Positions 1-10,955 of a stretch of DNA of 64,000 nt are shown piece after piece. The stretch lies in contig NC_059476.1 in assembly GCF_018139145.2 (NCBI RefSeq), positions 13,199,001-13,263,000 of the forward strand, in the 5' to 3' direction. The notes under the pieces were generated by a model. It ran no database searches. It was not told the origin of the DNA and was given only the letters and a program-made list of their open reading frames with translations. The number at the start of each line of letters is the position of its first letter. Within the stretch, counting starts at the first letter, position 1. A program made the position numbers and the translations under genes. Source of the DNA: Gymnogyps californianus. Its lineage: Eukaryota > Chordata > Aves > Accipitriformes > Cathartidae.

Positions 1-267
1 TCAAAATGCCACCCAGACGTGCTGTATGGATAAGACTTTCATTAATGCCACCAAGCCCCCCTATGCTGATCACAGTAGAGAAGGTGGCTCCAGCTTCCTG
101 TGGCTATTAGCAGTTTGTCCTGAGTGTGAAGACAGAATTAAGTATCATAACCCCCTTCACAGTTCTTACTGCCCTCTCACGTACACTTGACCATGCCGTT
201 GCTTCCCAAGCTCAAAACCTGGTTCTGATTTGCATTCCCTGCTTTGAAAGCATACAGTAAATCCTAT
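1..267. other. Unique sequence left of the first LTR
   Basis: No gene, repeat or regulatory motif that I can support is seen here. The last bases before the LTR contain the 5-bp target-site duplication. Confidence 0.5.
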
Positions 268-272
268 GATGC
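268..272. repeat. 5' target-site duplication of LTR1 (GATGC)
   Basis: GATGC lies immediately before the TG that opens LTR1 and is repeated exactly at 883-887 immediately after the closing CA. A 5-bp duplication is the usual mark of retroviral integrase for some ERV classes, including ERVL-type elements. Confidence 0.85.
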
Positions 273-536
273 TGTTCTGGTTTCGGCTGGGATAGAGTTA
301 ACTCTCTTCTTAGTAGCTGGTACAGTGCTGTGGTTTGGATTTAGTGTGAGAATGATGTTGATAACACGCTGATGTCTTAGTTGTTGCTAAGTAGCGCTTA
401 TCTTAAGCCAAGGACTTTTCAGTTTCCCATGCTCTGCCAGCAAGCAGGTGTGCAAGAAGCTGGGAGGGAGCAGAGCCGGGGCAGCTGACCTGAACTAGCC
501 AAAGGGCTATTCCATACCATGGAACATCATGCCCAG

Positions 537-544
537 TATATAAA
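537..544 (+). promoter_or_regulatory. TATA box of LTR1
   Basis: TATATAAA sits in the middle of the LTR, about 215 bp before the polyadenylation signal. This matches the usual U3 promoter position, with transcription expected to begin some 25-30 bp downstream. The same octamer is conserved in the inverted copy at 1159-1166. Confidence 0.7.
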
Positions 545-753
545 CTGAGGGGAGTTGGCTAGGAGGGGTGGATCACTGCCCGGGCATCAGTCAGTGGGTG
601 GTGAGCAATTGCATTGTGCATCACTTGTCTTTTCTTGGGTTTTATTTCTGTCTTTTTTTCTGTTATATTCCTTTTCATTACAAATATTGTTGTTGTTATT
701 ATTATATTTTTATTATTTTTTTTGTTAATGTTATATTTTATTTTACTTTAGTT

Positions 754-759
754 ATTAAA
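754..759 (+). terminator. ATTAAA polyadenylation signal of LTR1
   Basis: ATTAAA follows a T-rich stretch and precedes a T-rich downstream element at about 789-798. It is conserved in the inverted LTR as TTTAAT at 977-982. Confidence 0.6.
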
Positions 760-882
760 CTGCTTTTATCTCAACCCATGAGTTTTACTTTTTTTTCCTG
801 ATTCTCCCCCCCATCCCACTGGGAGTGGGGAGGGGTGAGTGGCTGTGTGGTGCTTAGTTGCTGGCTGGGGTTAAACCATGCA

Positions 883-887
883 GATGC
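883..887. repeat. 3' target-site duplication of LTR1 (GATGC)
   Basis: Exact copy of 268-272 directly after the CA end of LTR1. It confirms both borders of that LTR. Confidence 0.85.
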
Positions 888-989
888 TTTGCTCTTACTT
901 TGTATGGCCTGTACTGGGCTGTTGTGTTTTCGAGGAATCTAAAACAAGTAAAACTCATGGGTTGACATAAGAACGGTTTAATAATTTAA

Positions 990-990
<1 letters not shown>

Positions 991-1021
<31 letters not shown>
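991..1021 (+). repeat. (TAA)n microsatellite in LTR2
   Basis: About ten uninterrupted TAA units lie where LTR1 has only a few ATT units near 691-705, so the repeat expanded after insertion. Confidence 0.85.
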
Positions 1022-1025
<4 letters not shown>

Positions 1026-1158
1026 TGAAAAGGAAGATAACAAAAAGAGAGTGAAATATAACCCAAGAAAGACAAGTGATGCACAATGCAATTGCTCACC
1101 ACCAATGCTGAGCCAGTCCCCAGGCAGCAATCTGCCCCTCCCAGCCAACTCCCCTCAG

Positions 1159-1166
1159 TTTATATA
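1159..1166 (-). promoter_or_regulatory. TATA box of LTR2
   Basis: TTTATATA on the plus strand is TATATAAA on the minus strand, at the same place within the LTR as 537-544 in LTR1. The two promoters point toward each other. Confidence 0.65.
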
Positions 1167-1431
1167 TTGGGCATGACGTTCCATGGTATGGAATACCCCT
1201 TTGGCTAGTTCAGGTCAGCTGCCCCGGCTCTGCTCCCTCCCAGCTTCTCGCACACCTGCTTGCTGGCAGAGCATGGGAAACTGAAAAGTCCTTAACTTAG
1301 GATAAGCGCTACTTAGCAACAACTAAAAACATCGGTGTGTTATCAACATTTTTCTCACACTAAGTCCAAAGCACAACACTATACCAGCTACTAGGAAGAA
1401 AATTGACTCTATCTCAGCTGAAACCAGGACA

Positions 1432-4400
1432 TGGGCATACTAGTTATTTGTGCTGGAATACAGAAGGATTCAGTGTCATACAGTGTAAAGCACTGCAGGA
1501 AAGCTATGTCGCCAGGATACAAGTGCCCTAGCATCACTAAAGTGGAGAGAAAGCATCTCTGAAGGGAAGGTATGGGACTAAACCCATTTGGCCCATGGTC
1601 TTATGAAAGGTTTTGACACATCACAAGACCACAGAAAAACCAGTAGGACAGAAAGGAATTACTCCAAGGATCCTCAGCACCTGAGCTATTTCTCTAAGTA
1701 GTGTTCCTCTGTTTCCCTCCTTAAAGTGGGTATAAACTAATGTAAGGCTTCATTCAGGACCTGAACAGGGAAGAGAAACCTGAACAAAAATGAGACTGCA
1801 GGAATGCAGGCACTTCCACTTTTAGGCTGAAGCTGAGATTTGATTTTCTGCCTTGCTCCTAGAACTTTTTATTATAAATTTAAGGAAAGATTATACTGTA
1901 ATAAAGAGGTTATTCAGTGGAATTAATGGCCGGGAAATTTACAAGAGATTAACAGGAGAGACTTGCTGTGCCGTGTGTCATTGGCTCATGTAATAATTCG
2001 CTGTTGTCTCACAGGAGGTCAGCTAGTCAAACACAGTAGCTCAAATCTGGGAAGGGACTAATAATATATGACCCCTACCATAGCTTACAGTTATGCAGGC
2101 TTTAAGTATGAGCAATCAATTTTCACACTTTGGAGAAAAAAGCTACCAATGAAAAGAGAAGGTATTTGAAACTGCCTCCTCCATGCTACTGACACCGATG
2201 GCTGAACAGAGTCACCCTCCGATTTGGTGAGCAGTACCACAGCCATGACCCAGTCCTTCATGAAGTCACCAACAATTTTCGTTTGATTTTCCTCAAGCAG
2301 AAAGTCCTCTCACACATGCACATATTTCTTTCAGGCTCTTGAAGGGTGAGGGTGGTGCTGAACAGGAGGACAGAGAGAGAGAGAGGAAAAGGGCAATCTT
2401 TATTGTTTTGCCACCTTAGGCAAAGGCATCTGTAAATGGCCAGAAATAAGACATGATAAGCAGCTATTGCTGGTCCAATTTCCATAATTTCCATGGAAAC
2501 CTGACCAATTGCCAGACTGTACATGCCAGTGTACATGAAAGTGTTGTGTATGGGAAAGGCATATTGGAGCAATCTGTTTTTCTAAGCTCCTCAGGGGCTT
2601 ACTAGCCCCCTTAGTAGCCACTAATACCTTCATCCTAATTACACCCCATCCAGTCAACTAACTCTAATGAAAATGAAAGGTGGACAGAGGTAAAGACTGC
2701 ACAAAAATCATAGGGTGTAGAAGTATGTATGAGTCCAGCTAGTTATTTGTAAGGAGTGCTACATACATTAAATGTGTCTGGGGCTCAGCCAGCACTGTAT
2801 GCCGTACAAATACATTTATGTGAACTGAGGTACCTCCTTTTGCTTAAGTGAGAGAGCACTAGAAGAAAGGTCAGATTTATGAATTTCTAAGCCAGAAGGC
2901 TGCTTGCTGATGGTTTAACAGCCATTTTTAGAATTACAAACCTTTGTGTACAAGTTTTGGACATTGAAACATGTAGAGAAAGGACAAATCTAACCTACAC
3001 AGGGAATTATTATTATTTTTTAATAGAAATGAATTTAGAAGGAGGTTCTACATTTTGGCTCACTTGAGGGACCAACAAAAAAAAAAAATAAATCAGTAAG
3101 ATAAGGAACAACAGTTATTGGAACAGAACAGCTCAAACCTGGCAAGGAAAATAAGCCAGTTTGCAAGGCTGACAGCTAGTCAGCCAATGAACGGGCTCTC
3201 ATGGCAAAGAATCCCAAGCAGTGATTGCATTCTGCACAGGATTTCTTTCTCTCTTTTGAGTCCTAGTTTATAGACCTCAGGACAAGGTTTGTTAAATTAG
3301 GCTATAATTCCTCCATTAAAAAATGACATCTTAATGGTTCTGATCTTTTGGAAGACTTTTAGCAGATTAGGAGGTGATGGGATAGGGGAAAAGATTTATT
3401 GCATGCTCAAAGCCATGTGGTAATCCAAAGGGATTTATAGACAGTACTCTTCACTACTTGTGCTGAACAAGGATGTGAATTATTCGATTCTGATAACATG
3501 AGAATCCTCTTACAATACAGTACGAGCTTGACAAAATGTGAATATTGCTAAAAAAAACATTCAGAAGTAGATTTTTCTCCTTTTCCCATTAGTGGCCTTT
3601 AAAGGAGTAGAAACTTGGTTTTGTATAATTTTTAAGTCCCTTTAGATAGTTTTTGTTCAGAGCTTCCCTCTGAGTTGAATATCTATGGATACAGCTAGTT
3701 GGGAATTTCCATTAGAAACATTTTTCTAGATGCTGGAGTGTGCAAAGCCACTGAAGTTAAAACTTCGTGCAAGGATATTCATTTCAGCTTGGACAGGAAG
3801 GTTTTTAGGATTTGGGAGAGAATTTTAGGTCAGGGTAGGGGAAACCCAAATTCATGGCCTTGTTCAGCCTCGTTCAGACAAGACACTGGGCTTAAGGGTG
3901 CCCTTAGACACGCTGTTCTGCTGCATCTGAGCTACATTAATTTGTAGCTCTCCAGTTGCTTTCTACTGCTAATCCATTGCAAGGAGAAAAAACCCTCTCC
4001 AAGGCTTGCCAGTGAAACTGAGTGTGTAGCCAATAGTTACTCCATTTTCATCAGAATTATCTAGGCTATGAACAAACTACAGTTTAAAGAGTCTGTACAT
4101 AATACAGTGTATACAACAATAACTACTTGTTTGTTTGAATCTGAAATATTCCTTAATGCATTTCTGATTAGATTCTCTTATGAGGCTCATTAATATATAG
4201 CTCTGGATTAATTATAGAAATGTTTTCATAACAACTTTAGGAGGTAGTGAAAAATGATTGTCTTCATACACCAGAGGAGACAAAGGCATTATATAATCAA
4301 TCCAAGGTTATAGATGATATTTATGGGACACCTAGTAACAGAAGAGCCAAACCCTAATGTTTCATGCTTGCTTCACTCTCCACACTTTGGAGATTTGCTT

Positions 4401-4844
4401 TCAAGAGTTTTGAAAGAATTGACAAAAGGATTTATACTCTTAGCTGGAACAATTTATATTCTTTGCTGGAACAGCAGGGAAATCCTAGAGCAGAAATACG
4501 AGCATGAGGGGAAGTTCAGTTGGGAAAGAAACAGTTGTTAGTTCAATTATAATTTCATAGGAGAAAAACAAAACCCAGTTAAATAAGCTTGAGATACTTT
4601 TCTTTTCTTTTTATTAAATAAAATCACAAGTTTAGTTCCAAAGGAGTCTGCTTTTTAGACTGATCTGAACTGCTAGACAAGCTAGACTCCCTTAAAAGTT
4701 TGTGTAGTTTTGGTACATCTGAGTGCTAGGTCACATAGCAAGTACCCAAGAACTTGGGCCACATACAGAGATGATATTTCTCATACCTGAGAGAGTTCTA
4801 AGATATCTTGGAAAAGGCAGAGCAAAAGCTGGAGATTGGCAGTG
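1432..4844. other. Unique AT-rich sequence, no gene seen
   Basis: Open frames here are 60-104 codons, on both strands, with no recognisable protein family. There is a short (GA)n run near 2371-2384. Two stretches (about 1880-2040 and 4140-4240) are free of simple repeats and rich in TAAT-type homeodomain-like words, so they could be conserved noncoding DNA, but this cannot be shown from one sequence. Confidence 0.4.
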
Positions 4845-5002
4845 GAAGCCAGACAAATTCACTCTCATAACAGGCCTTGATTTTTTTTCAGCAGTCATGA
4901 TAACTAATCATTTGCACAATTTACCATGGAACAAAGCAGGTACTCCATCACTTGAAAATTTTAAATCAAGTCTGAGTGTTTTTTCAATGAGATGTATTTA
5001 CT
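4845..5002 (+). mobile_element. Old CR1-like LINE 3'-end fragment
   Basis: The order of words matches what I recall of amniote CR1-like 3' ends: CAGACAAATTCA near 4852, then TAATCATTTGCACAATTTACC near 4912, then CTCCATCACTTGAA near 4943 followed by TTTAAATCAAG and the terminal TCAATGAGATGTATT. In intact relatives this stretch encodes the last residues of the ORF2 protein. Here the frame is broken. Divergence looks high, so the insertion is ancient. Only about 160 bp survive. Confidence 0.68.
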
Positions 5003-7654
5003 AAGCTGGCAGCACCATGCTTTGGTGGGGCGGGAGAGAGGAGAAATTACCTGATGAAATTTGTTACTCTGCATCATGAAGGAAAATCACATAGGAGATT
5101 CCTTCTGCTTATCAGACCCAACATCTTTCTTTAGTGGTATGCAGTGAGAGGATTTCACTGTTGTTAAAATCTGCTTCAACCCATTATGTGTTTCTGCAGA
5201 GAGGCAGGAAAGGACCCCAAAGAACTAAATATGGAAAGTCTGATATAATCGCTTAGGTTAACATTTTGCTACCCACACACAGAAGAGTGCTTGTGCATGC
5301 TTCTTTCTGCTTTTGCTCAGAGCTAAAACTTTGCAAAGATTTATATGTTTCCATCACAACTGACAGCTGCTGCATCTTTTGTGATTTTACACACTTCTAT
5401 ACCAAAGGACTCCATTTAATTTATTTTATTTTATTTTGCCCCTCTGTGTTCTTCCTATTGGAATCCAATTTGTAATGCTACTTAAAAGCCGGTGTCTTTT
5501 CTACTGGGGAAGATTCCTGCCCTTCTAAAACATACGTATTTATTTCCTTTAGATGTGGAATTACTGTTCTCACACAATAGTTGCCACAGAGCATAAAATT
5601 ACTTCAATGCTAAGTTAGCAATTGGAATTACACCCTTGTCGTAAAGCTTTTAATTAGTCATTACTCATTGGAATGGAATCTTTTTTAATAGTTCTTTCAC
5701 TTGATGAGACTGATTTTCACTGGAAGAAAAAGCAGCTGTCCTTAGCCATGCTAAATTTGAGATCATGACAAGCCATAGGGTTGTATCCAGGATGTACAAT
5801 ATGCTTTATCTCATTCTGCTTGGCAATAGCTCAGTGCTACAGTCAGCACTGTATGGATGGCCCTGTAATATGTCCACAGAGTACCTAATAATCTGCAGTG
5901 AGTCATAACAAGAGGCTCCTTATCATGATAGTTTTAAGATCAAATTTAGGAAATTCAACAGGGTTAATAAATAAGAGGGAGACATTCACCTCCATGCAAT
6001 AGTAGTGTCAAGTCTATTTAGAGCTCCACCTCGTAGGCTGAATTGAATGGTTATGAAGTGGTGAAGTGTAACACGTTGTCACTCTTGGGTGAAGATCTGA
6101 GCTCTGCATAGCAATTGAGCAAGTTGCTAGTTGTTACTTGACTGTCTCAGGCCGAAAGCATGGCAGGTGGCAAACCTGGGAATGGTAGATGCTCCCCTGT
6201 GCTTTCGGTCCTTGCAAATGGGCTCATGTCAAGGGGCAATTGCATCAGTCTCTGGACTCAAGGGATCGCTGTTGCAGTTGCTGTACTAAACAATCCCTCC
6301 TGGTCACAGCTCTGCCTAGCCTCTCTCCCACCTTGCAAGAGACATTGCAATGTCCACAGATTCCCTGTTTAGTGTCAGACATCATGTTTGGCTATTTGTT
6401 CCAGGCTTTGTTTCTACTCCCTGCTTCCCTTGCTCCCAGATCCCCCTTCCTGCTGAGGCAAACCCACTTCCACTGACTACTTCACTACCTTGGGCATTTT
6501 CCCAGTCTGGGCCAGGCCAGGAGGTTTAGGCAGAGGTGTTGGGGTTGTTGGCATTAAGCCACCACTAGCTATGTCCCCTCTCATCCAAAGATATAACAGC
6601 AGCCCCTGGCACCACTTCACCACTGTGAGAGGAAACCACGACAGGGTTATGGGATTAGGAAGTCTACATGACAGAGCGTCTGCTTCTGCTGTTCCTACCT
6701 AAGTTCTGATCAGCTGGCTAACTTCAACTTAATTTGATGAGACATAGGACTCCTACACTCAGCACTCCTACAGGGTGCGGGTCAAGAATACTGTCAAGGG
6801 ACAATTATGTGGGCAGATCCATACAAATCTGTTTTGTACAGGTAGGATTTTTCATATCAAGCAGGGAAACCAAGGGCATTCATGCAGTCTAAAGGGAGAT
6901 AAAGCTATTGGCTTGGGGAGGATATGGGGTTGTAGAGGATGTAGTAGGAAATCCAATGTAATACCATCAAATATAAAGCTCATAGAAAAACACACCTTGT
7001 TAGGTCTACTGCTTATAGGAACAACCAGTTCATTACAAATGTTGGCTTCTGCAAAATTGCTGTTTCATTTTGGACAATGTTCTTAGTTACGACTGTTTTC
7101 AATTTTCCCCTTGGGCAGGAAAGCCAAATGGAAACAAAACATTTTTAAATTTGGGTTAAATTTGCCTAAGCTAATGGAAAGTATATTTCACATAAATGCT
7201 CCTCACATTCTCCTTCATGGAAATGATTTTGTGGCCATGCTACCTGTCTCATGAACAGTCACTGCTGCTGAGATTTCCCCACATATTGCACTGTTATAGC
7301 TAAGACACTTTAATTTTGGACCTACTCCAAACAAAAATTGAACATTTCTAAATGGAATTATGTTCAAAAAATTTTGTTCCAGGAAAGAGGTTCTGTGCTG
7401 TGTCATTTCTTCCCAATTAGGATAAAAACATGAATCACAATATTAGAATTTTATATGGGAGGAGAAATCCAATTTCTGAATTAGTCTAGCTGTGATTATA
7501 CAGTTATTTAAAAATCACATTTTTGTATCTGCCTATTTATAATTTCATAACCTACATCATCCTCTTCAGATAAATCTCTTCATAACAATTAATGAATGAT
7601 GCCATCTTACAAGTGAGGAAGTATCACGAAATGTGTTTCTGATGCAAACTCATT
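5003..7654. other. Unique sequence, no gene seen
   Basis: Nothing beyond short chance open frames (60-103 codons). There is a short ATTTT-type run near 5416-5437. The part from 6150 to 6700 is somewhat more GC-rich with two overlapping frames, but it shows no family resemblance and no credible splice-bounded exon. Confidence 0.4.
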
Positions 7655-7705
7655 GAAATCTTTGGAAATTCTCTTTGACTTCAGTGGCCTTTGGATTGGG
7701 TCCCT
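7640..7705 (+). repeat. Fragment of an ancient amniote interspersed repeat
   Basis: The words CATTGAAATC, TTTGACTTCAGTGG and CTTTGGATTGGGTCCC occur in the order and spacing of a motif I recall as widespread in turtle, crocodile and bird genomes (CATTGAAATC...TTGACTTCAATGGGCTTTGGATCAGG). I cannot give its family name. Confidence 0.45.
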
Positions 7706-9505
7706 GGCGTGTTTATCTAGCTTGAAAACGTTCCCAAGGTTGTGCTGCCCTGAATGAGAAATAAAGTAATTCAATTCCAGATATTATGTAGCTTAGCAGA
7801 AGGGGAAAAAAAAAATGATGTCATGGTGTGGTTACGAATATTTTGTTCTTTTTTTGCTGCTTTTTCTCAGTGTGGAAGTACGTAAAGCTTTCATCTCTTC
7901 TGGGCTAGCAGTTATGCGGATTAGATAATAGGAAGAATTTCATTTAATAAGTTCAATGAATTTTGCCTCATTAGAAATTCATGCAAATTGTCAAGTTCTA
8001 AGTCCTCCCAAGATTGCCCTGTTTTTTTGAGAAGTGCATAGAAAGGTTTTATCCATAGACTGTTGGGTTCAGCTAATTACATTAAGAGCTAATACGATTT
8101 CCTTGTTTATGCTGTTTGTACAGGAAGATGATTGTCTAATCCTTTAAGCAGTACATTTAATTTTGGTTTCTATTTCAAGTTTTTAAATTGTGTTAACTAC
8201 TTCTAATTCCCAAGGTAAACGTAGTTTAAATCTTAAATGTTTACTTCTGAGTAGCTTCAAGGATGAAGCTGCTCTGGTTTCATTTCAGACAAGGAACATC
8301 ATTTCATGCCCATTGGTTCTAAACTGGAGGGCAATGGTGGAAGCAGGTAGAGGGAACAAGAATACTACTTTTCTAAAGCAAGTTCAGGACTTCATCTGCA
8401 AAATTGTCACACAGTGGCTGGCTAAATTGTTCATTGCTACACTACAGTCATTATCACTAATTAGCTGTCTGTCTGTCACATATGTCTAATCTGACCATCC
8501 ATCTCTATCTAAGTATTTTAAATTTGCATTTGGAAGTACATAATGAAATTATACTTGGCCTAGCAAATCTGTGTACATTAATTAAATTTCCTCTCTTTGG
8601 AAGTTATGTTTCTGTTGTATCTTTGAAATAATATTGGAGGAAAAAAAGAATCTAAGAAGTCTTGAGAAGCAGATACATAAATGTCACAGCCTAAAATTGC
8701 ATGCAGATACCATTGTCTGGCTAGACTTCCTTCTGTTTTTCTAGTTTTTATTTAAAAAAAATAAAATTAAGGATGCTGACAATTGTCAGTATTAAAGCCC
8801 TAGAGCTTTGATGGCAGTTAAACACACTTTTTTGTTCTCAAGCTGTTGTCGTTGACTATTGACCCTCATTCAGATTCTGTGCATACATTATAAAGATTTG
8901 TGCTGCAGTACAGTAAAGTGTGGTGTCTCAAGGTATCATGACCCAAGATGCAGTAACACTCCATTCTCTATGACATTTCCCATAGGTCTTCTCTAGAACT
9001 TTCAGCCCATGATCCATTATTTCTAGGCAATTCATGAAAGGTGACATTAAAACCAAGTTCTTATAATTTCTTCAGAAATCTACCTAATCCAGAAATCTGA
9101 ATCTCCCCTGGAAAATTTGTAGGAAGGGTCTGTAAAAAACCCACCCTGAAATCCATTAGTTTCTACTATTGCCTAAGCATGAGTCTCAAGTGCAGATATA
9201 CCTACCACACACTAGATAACATATTACCTCCAGATATTGATAACGGAGACATCTACACCCGAGCTAGCTGAGGACGTACTTTTAGGACATGCTGTAAGGA
9301 GAGAGACATGTAAACAGAGAGATTAGACTTCAGCTATCGATCCTGTCTTAGATGAGTTTGGTTAAATCACTTCTTTTATTTCCATTTCTACAGAAGAGAA
9401 CTGGTGATGCCTCTTCTCTTTCCTTTATCTTGCATGCTATTTAGGTGATTAACTCTTCATATCAAAGGCATATTCTAGGTTGGACATCAATCCTTTAACT
9501 TAGTC
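7706..9505. other. Unique AT-rich sequence, no gene seen
   Basis: No supportable gene. The 99-codon open frame at 8190-8489 has no recognisable domain and no conserved-looking composition. The stretch 8500-8620 has several TAAT/ATTA words but nothing diagnostic. Confidence 0.4.
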
Positions 9506-9610
9506 ACACATAGAATCTTAGAATATCTTGAGTTAGAAGGGACTCATAAGGATCAAGTCCATGATCCATCGAGTCCATCGAGTCCACCTATATACTCTTT
9601 CTTCATTATG
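9506..9610 (-). mobile_element. CR1 LINE 3'-end fragment, minus strand
   Basis: ATAGAATCTTAGAATATC, then GAGTTAGAAGGGACTCATAAGGATCA, is the reverse complement of the CR1 3' end (TTCTATGATTCTATG tail preceded by the TCCCTTCCAAC segment). The octamer tail is near 9510 and the element runs toward higher coordinates. A small direct repeat (CATCGAGTC) sits near 9566-9585. The left end is at the tail; the right end is uncertain because homology fades near 9610. Confidence 0.75.
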
Positions 9611-9664
9611 GCTACAGGAAGCACCCTGAAGGTCATATCCTTGGTGGCTTAAATCAAGCTTTTC

Positions 9665-10955
9665 AGTCCTCTACAAATTATTAAATTCTCACGGGATAAG
9701 AGAGGGAATTCTCTAGAACTAATCAAGAGAAGATTCAAGTGAATAAATATGATGCCAATTTTTGAAAGAGAGTGCAGAAGTTACCATGGGATTCCCATCA
9801 GAATCTGTGCTGGGACTTCCACTATTTAACAATTTCATAAGTGATCTGGAAAAGTGAGCAAATAATGTTGGGACAAATTTTCTGACAATGAAAAATTTGG
9901 ACAGACAAAACTAAGGTAGCTAAAACCGGAGCAGAAAGGGGGGAACTATAGAGTATCTCATGATACTGAGTGAGACGATGATAAAAGAGCCAGTGAAAGC
10001 CAAAGGAAAATAATGCACCTGGGAACACTAATTCTAGCTGTATATATTTAGTGATGGGCTCAGCGGGAAGCTTCTGACAAATTATCTTGGCTATGGCAAA
10101 TCTGAGTGCCTTAAGCCTGCCCCCAGCTAATCATATCCACCTCCTCATTTCTGTCAGTCTAAAAAACCCCTATGTTTTCTTGTTTAATGATAGAGTTTTT
10201 GTGACTTTTTTTAACTTCCAAGGATTTCATAGACCTGGATTGGAGTACAGAAAGAAGAATAATTAAGGCAGCAAAACCAACAAGCAGTAACTTCTAGTAG
10301 GGGTGAGTAAAAGCGCGTGGAAAGAGGTCATGAAGGGAGTAACAAAACAGATTTGCTGCAATGAAAATTGTTCATAACTCAGCAAAAAGATTATGGAGTA
10401 CGCGTGGACATTTCCCTGAAAACTTCACATTGGTGATGAAAACAACGGAGTAATTATTAAGAAAACCGTGGAGAACTAAACAGAAAAACTATTAAGCCAC
10501 TGCATACATCTGTGGTGCACAATCATCCTGACTCCTGAGAGGAGCTCTTCTCATTCTATGCCAAAAAAGGGGCACACTCAAAAGGGCACAAAACAGAATG
10601 ACAATTTGAACAGGAAAGTTAGAATGACAACCATGCAAGGAGACAGTAAAGAGCCTGGAAATTTTCAGCTTCCGAGACAGATGACAGGGATCATGGATAT
10701 ACAGTCAATTCTCAAAAATCACGTATTAGGTAAAGACAGTCAAAAAGAGATGATGAGTTGCTGTTTTCCACAGTCTAAGAGGAGAGGACACACAGTATTA
10801 TTATTGGGTGTCAGAGCTTATAAAACTCAGTACAGAAGAACATTTCCCAACAACACATAACTAAATCGTGGACCTTGTTGACACAGTATTTGTAGATTGT
10901 CAAAGTATTGATGGATTAAAGTAGAAGTTAAATAAGATATAGCCTCACTGGTACC
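9665..10955 (+). pseudogene. Ancient CR1-like LINE ORF2 remnant, interrupted
   Basis: Patches of the reverse-transcriptase C-terminal half of an old CR1-like LINE appear in the right order. A CACGGGATAAGAG segment lies near 9691. A segment translating roughly as VLGLPLFNNFISDLEK lies near 9808-9856 and matches the RT motif B region (L-G-P-L-L-F-N-I-F). The counterpart of the motif C strand lies near 9895-9915, and an AATAATGCACCTGGGAA segment near 10008. After a gap come ATTTCCCTGAAAAC near 10410, TCTGTGGTGCACAATC near 10510, and TAATGA-type 3' domain words up to GATGGATTAAAGTAGAAGTTAAATAAGAT near 10911. The reading frame is destroyed throughout; the 100-codon frame at 10558-10860 is a chance open piece of it. 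About 10080-10380 has no counterpart and is probably a later insertion. Divergence is much greater than in the copy at 17.5-19.1 kb. Confidence 0.72.
10080..10380. other. Unmatched segment inside the ancient LINE remnant
   Basis: The flanks (GATGGGCTCAGC near 10053 and AAAAGATTATGGAG near 10385) would be only some tens of bases apart in an intact relative, so roughly 250-300 bp appear to be inserted. The insert has a pyrimidine-rich part near 10187-10215 and no ends or target duplication that I can make out. Confidence 0.4.

Larger units (their letters stand above)
273..882 (+). mobile_element. Solo LTR of an avian endogenous retrovirus (LTR1, complete)
   Basis: A 610-bp LTR opens with TGTTCTGG and closes with ...ACCATGCA, so it has TG/CA ends, and it is flanked by the 5-bp direct repeat GATGC. 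It holds a TATA box (TATATAAA, 537-544), a T-rich region and an ATTAAA polyadenylation signal (754-759), in the normal U3-R-U5 order on the plus strand. No primer-binding site, polypurine tract or gag/pol/env sequence lies next to it, so this is a solo LTR left by recombination between two LTRs of a former provirus. The sequence resembles an LTR family that I recall as common in neoavian genomes, but I cannot give its database name. The 77-codon open frame at 568-801 inside it is low-complexity and not a gene. A second, inverted copy lies 58 bp downstream. Confidence 0.88.
941..1431 (-). mobile_element. Second solo LTR of the same family, inverted and 3'-truncated (LTR2)
   Basis: Read on the minus strand, 1431 down to about 941 matches LTR1 closely from its TG end (here TGTCCTGG, the complement of CCAGGACA at 1424-1431) through the TATA box, T-rich tract and polyadenylation signal. 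It then stops. The counterpart of about 84 bp at the 3' end of LTR1 (799-882) is missing, so no closing CA or target duplication can be seen. The T-rich tract carries an expanded (TTA)n. Differences such as the segment around 1108-1140 show that it is an independent insertion rather than a recent copy of LTR1. The two LTRs face each other (tail to tail). Confidence 0.85.

Noticed and set aside
568..801. 77-codon open frame
   Set aside because: Lies inside LTR1 and consists of Phe/Tyr/Cys-rich translation of its T-rich tract.
883..940. Internal region of a provirus between the two LTRs
   Set aside because: Only 58 bp, and the LTRs face opposite ways, so they do not bound one provirus.
10558..10860. 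100-codon open frame as a gene
   Set aside because: It is a chance open part of the decayed CR1-like LINE; its sequence follows the order of the LINE C-terminal region with broken frames.
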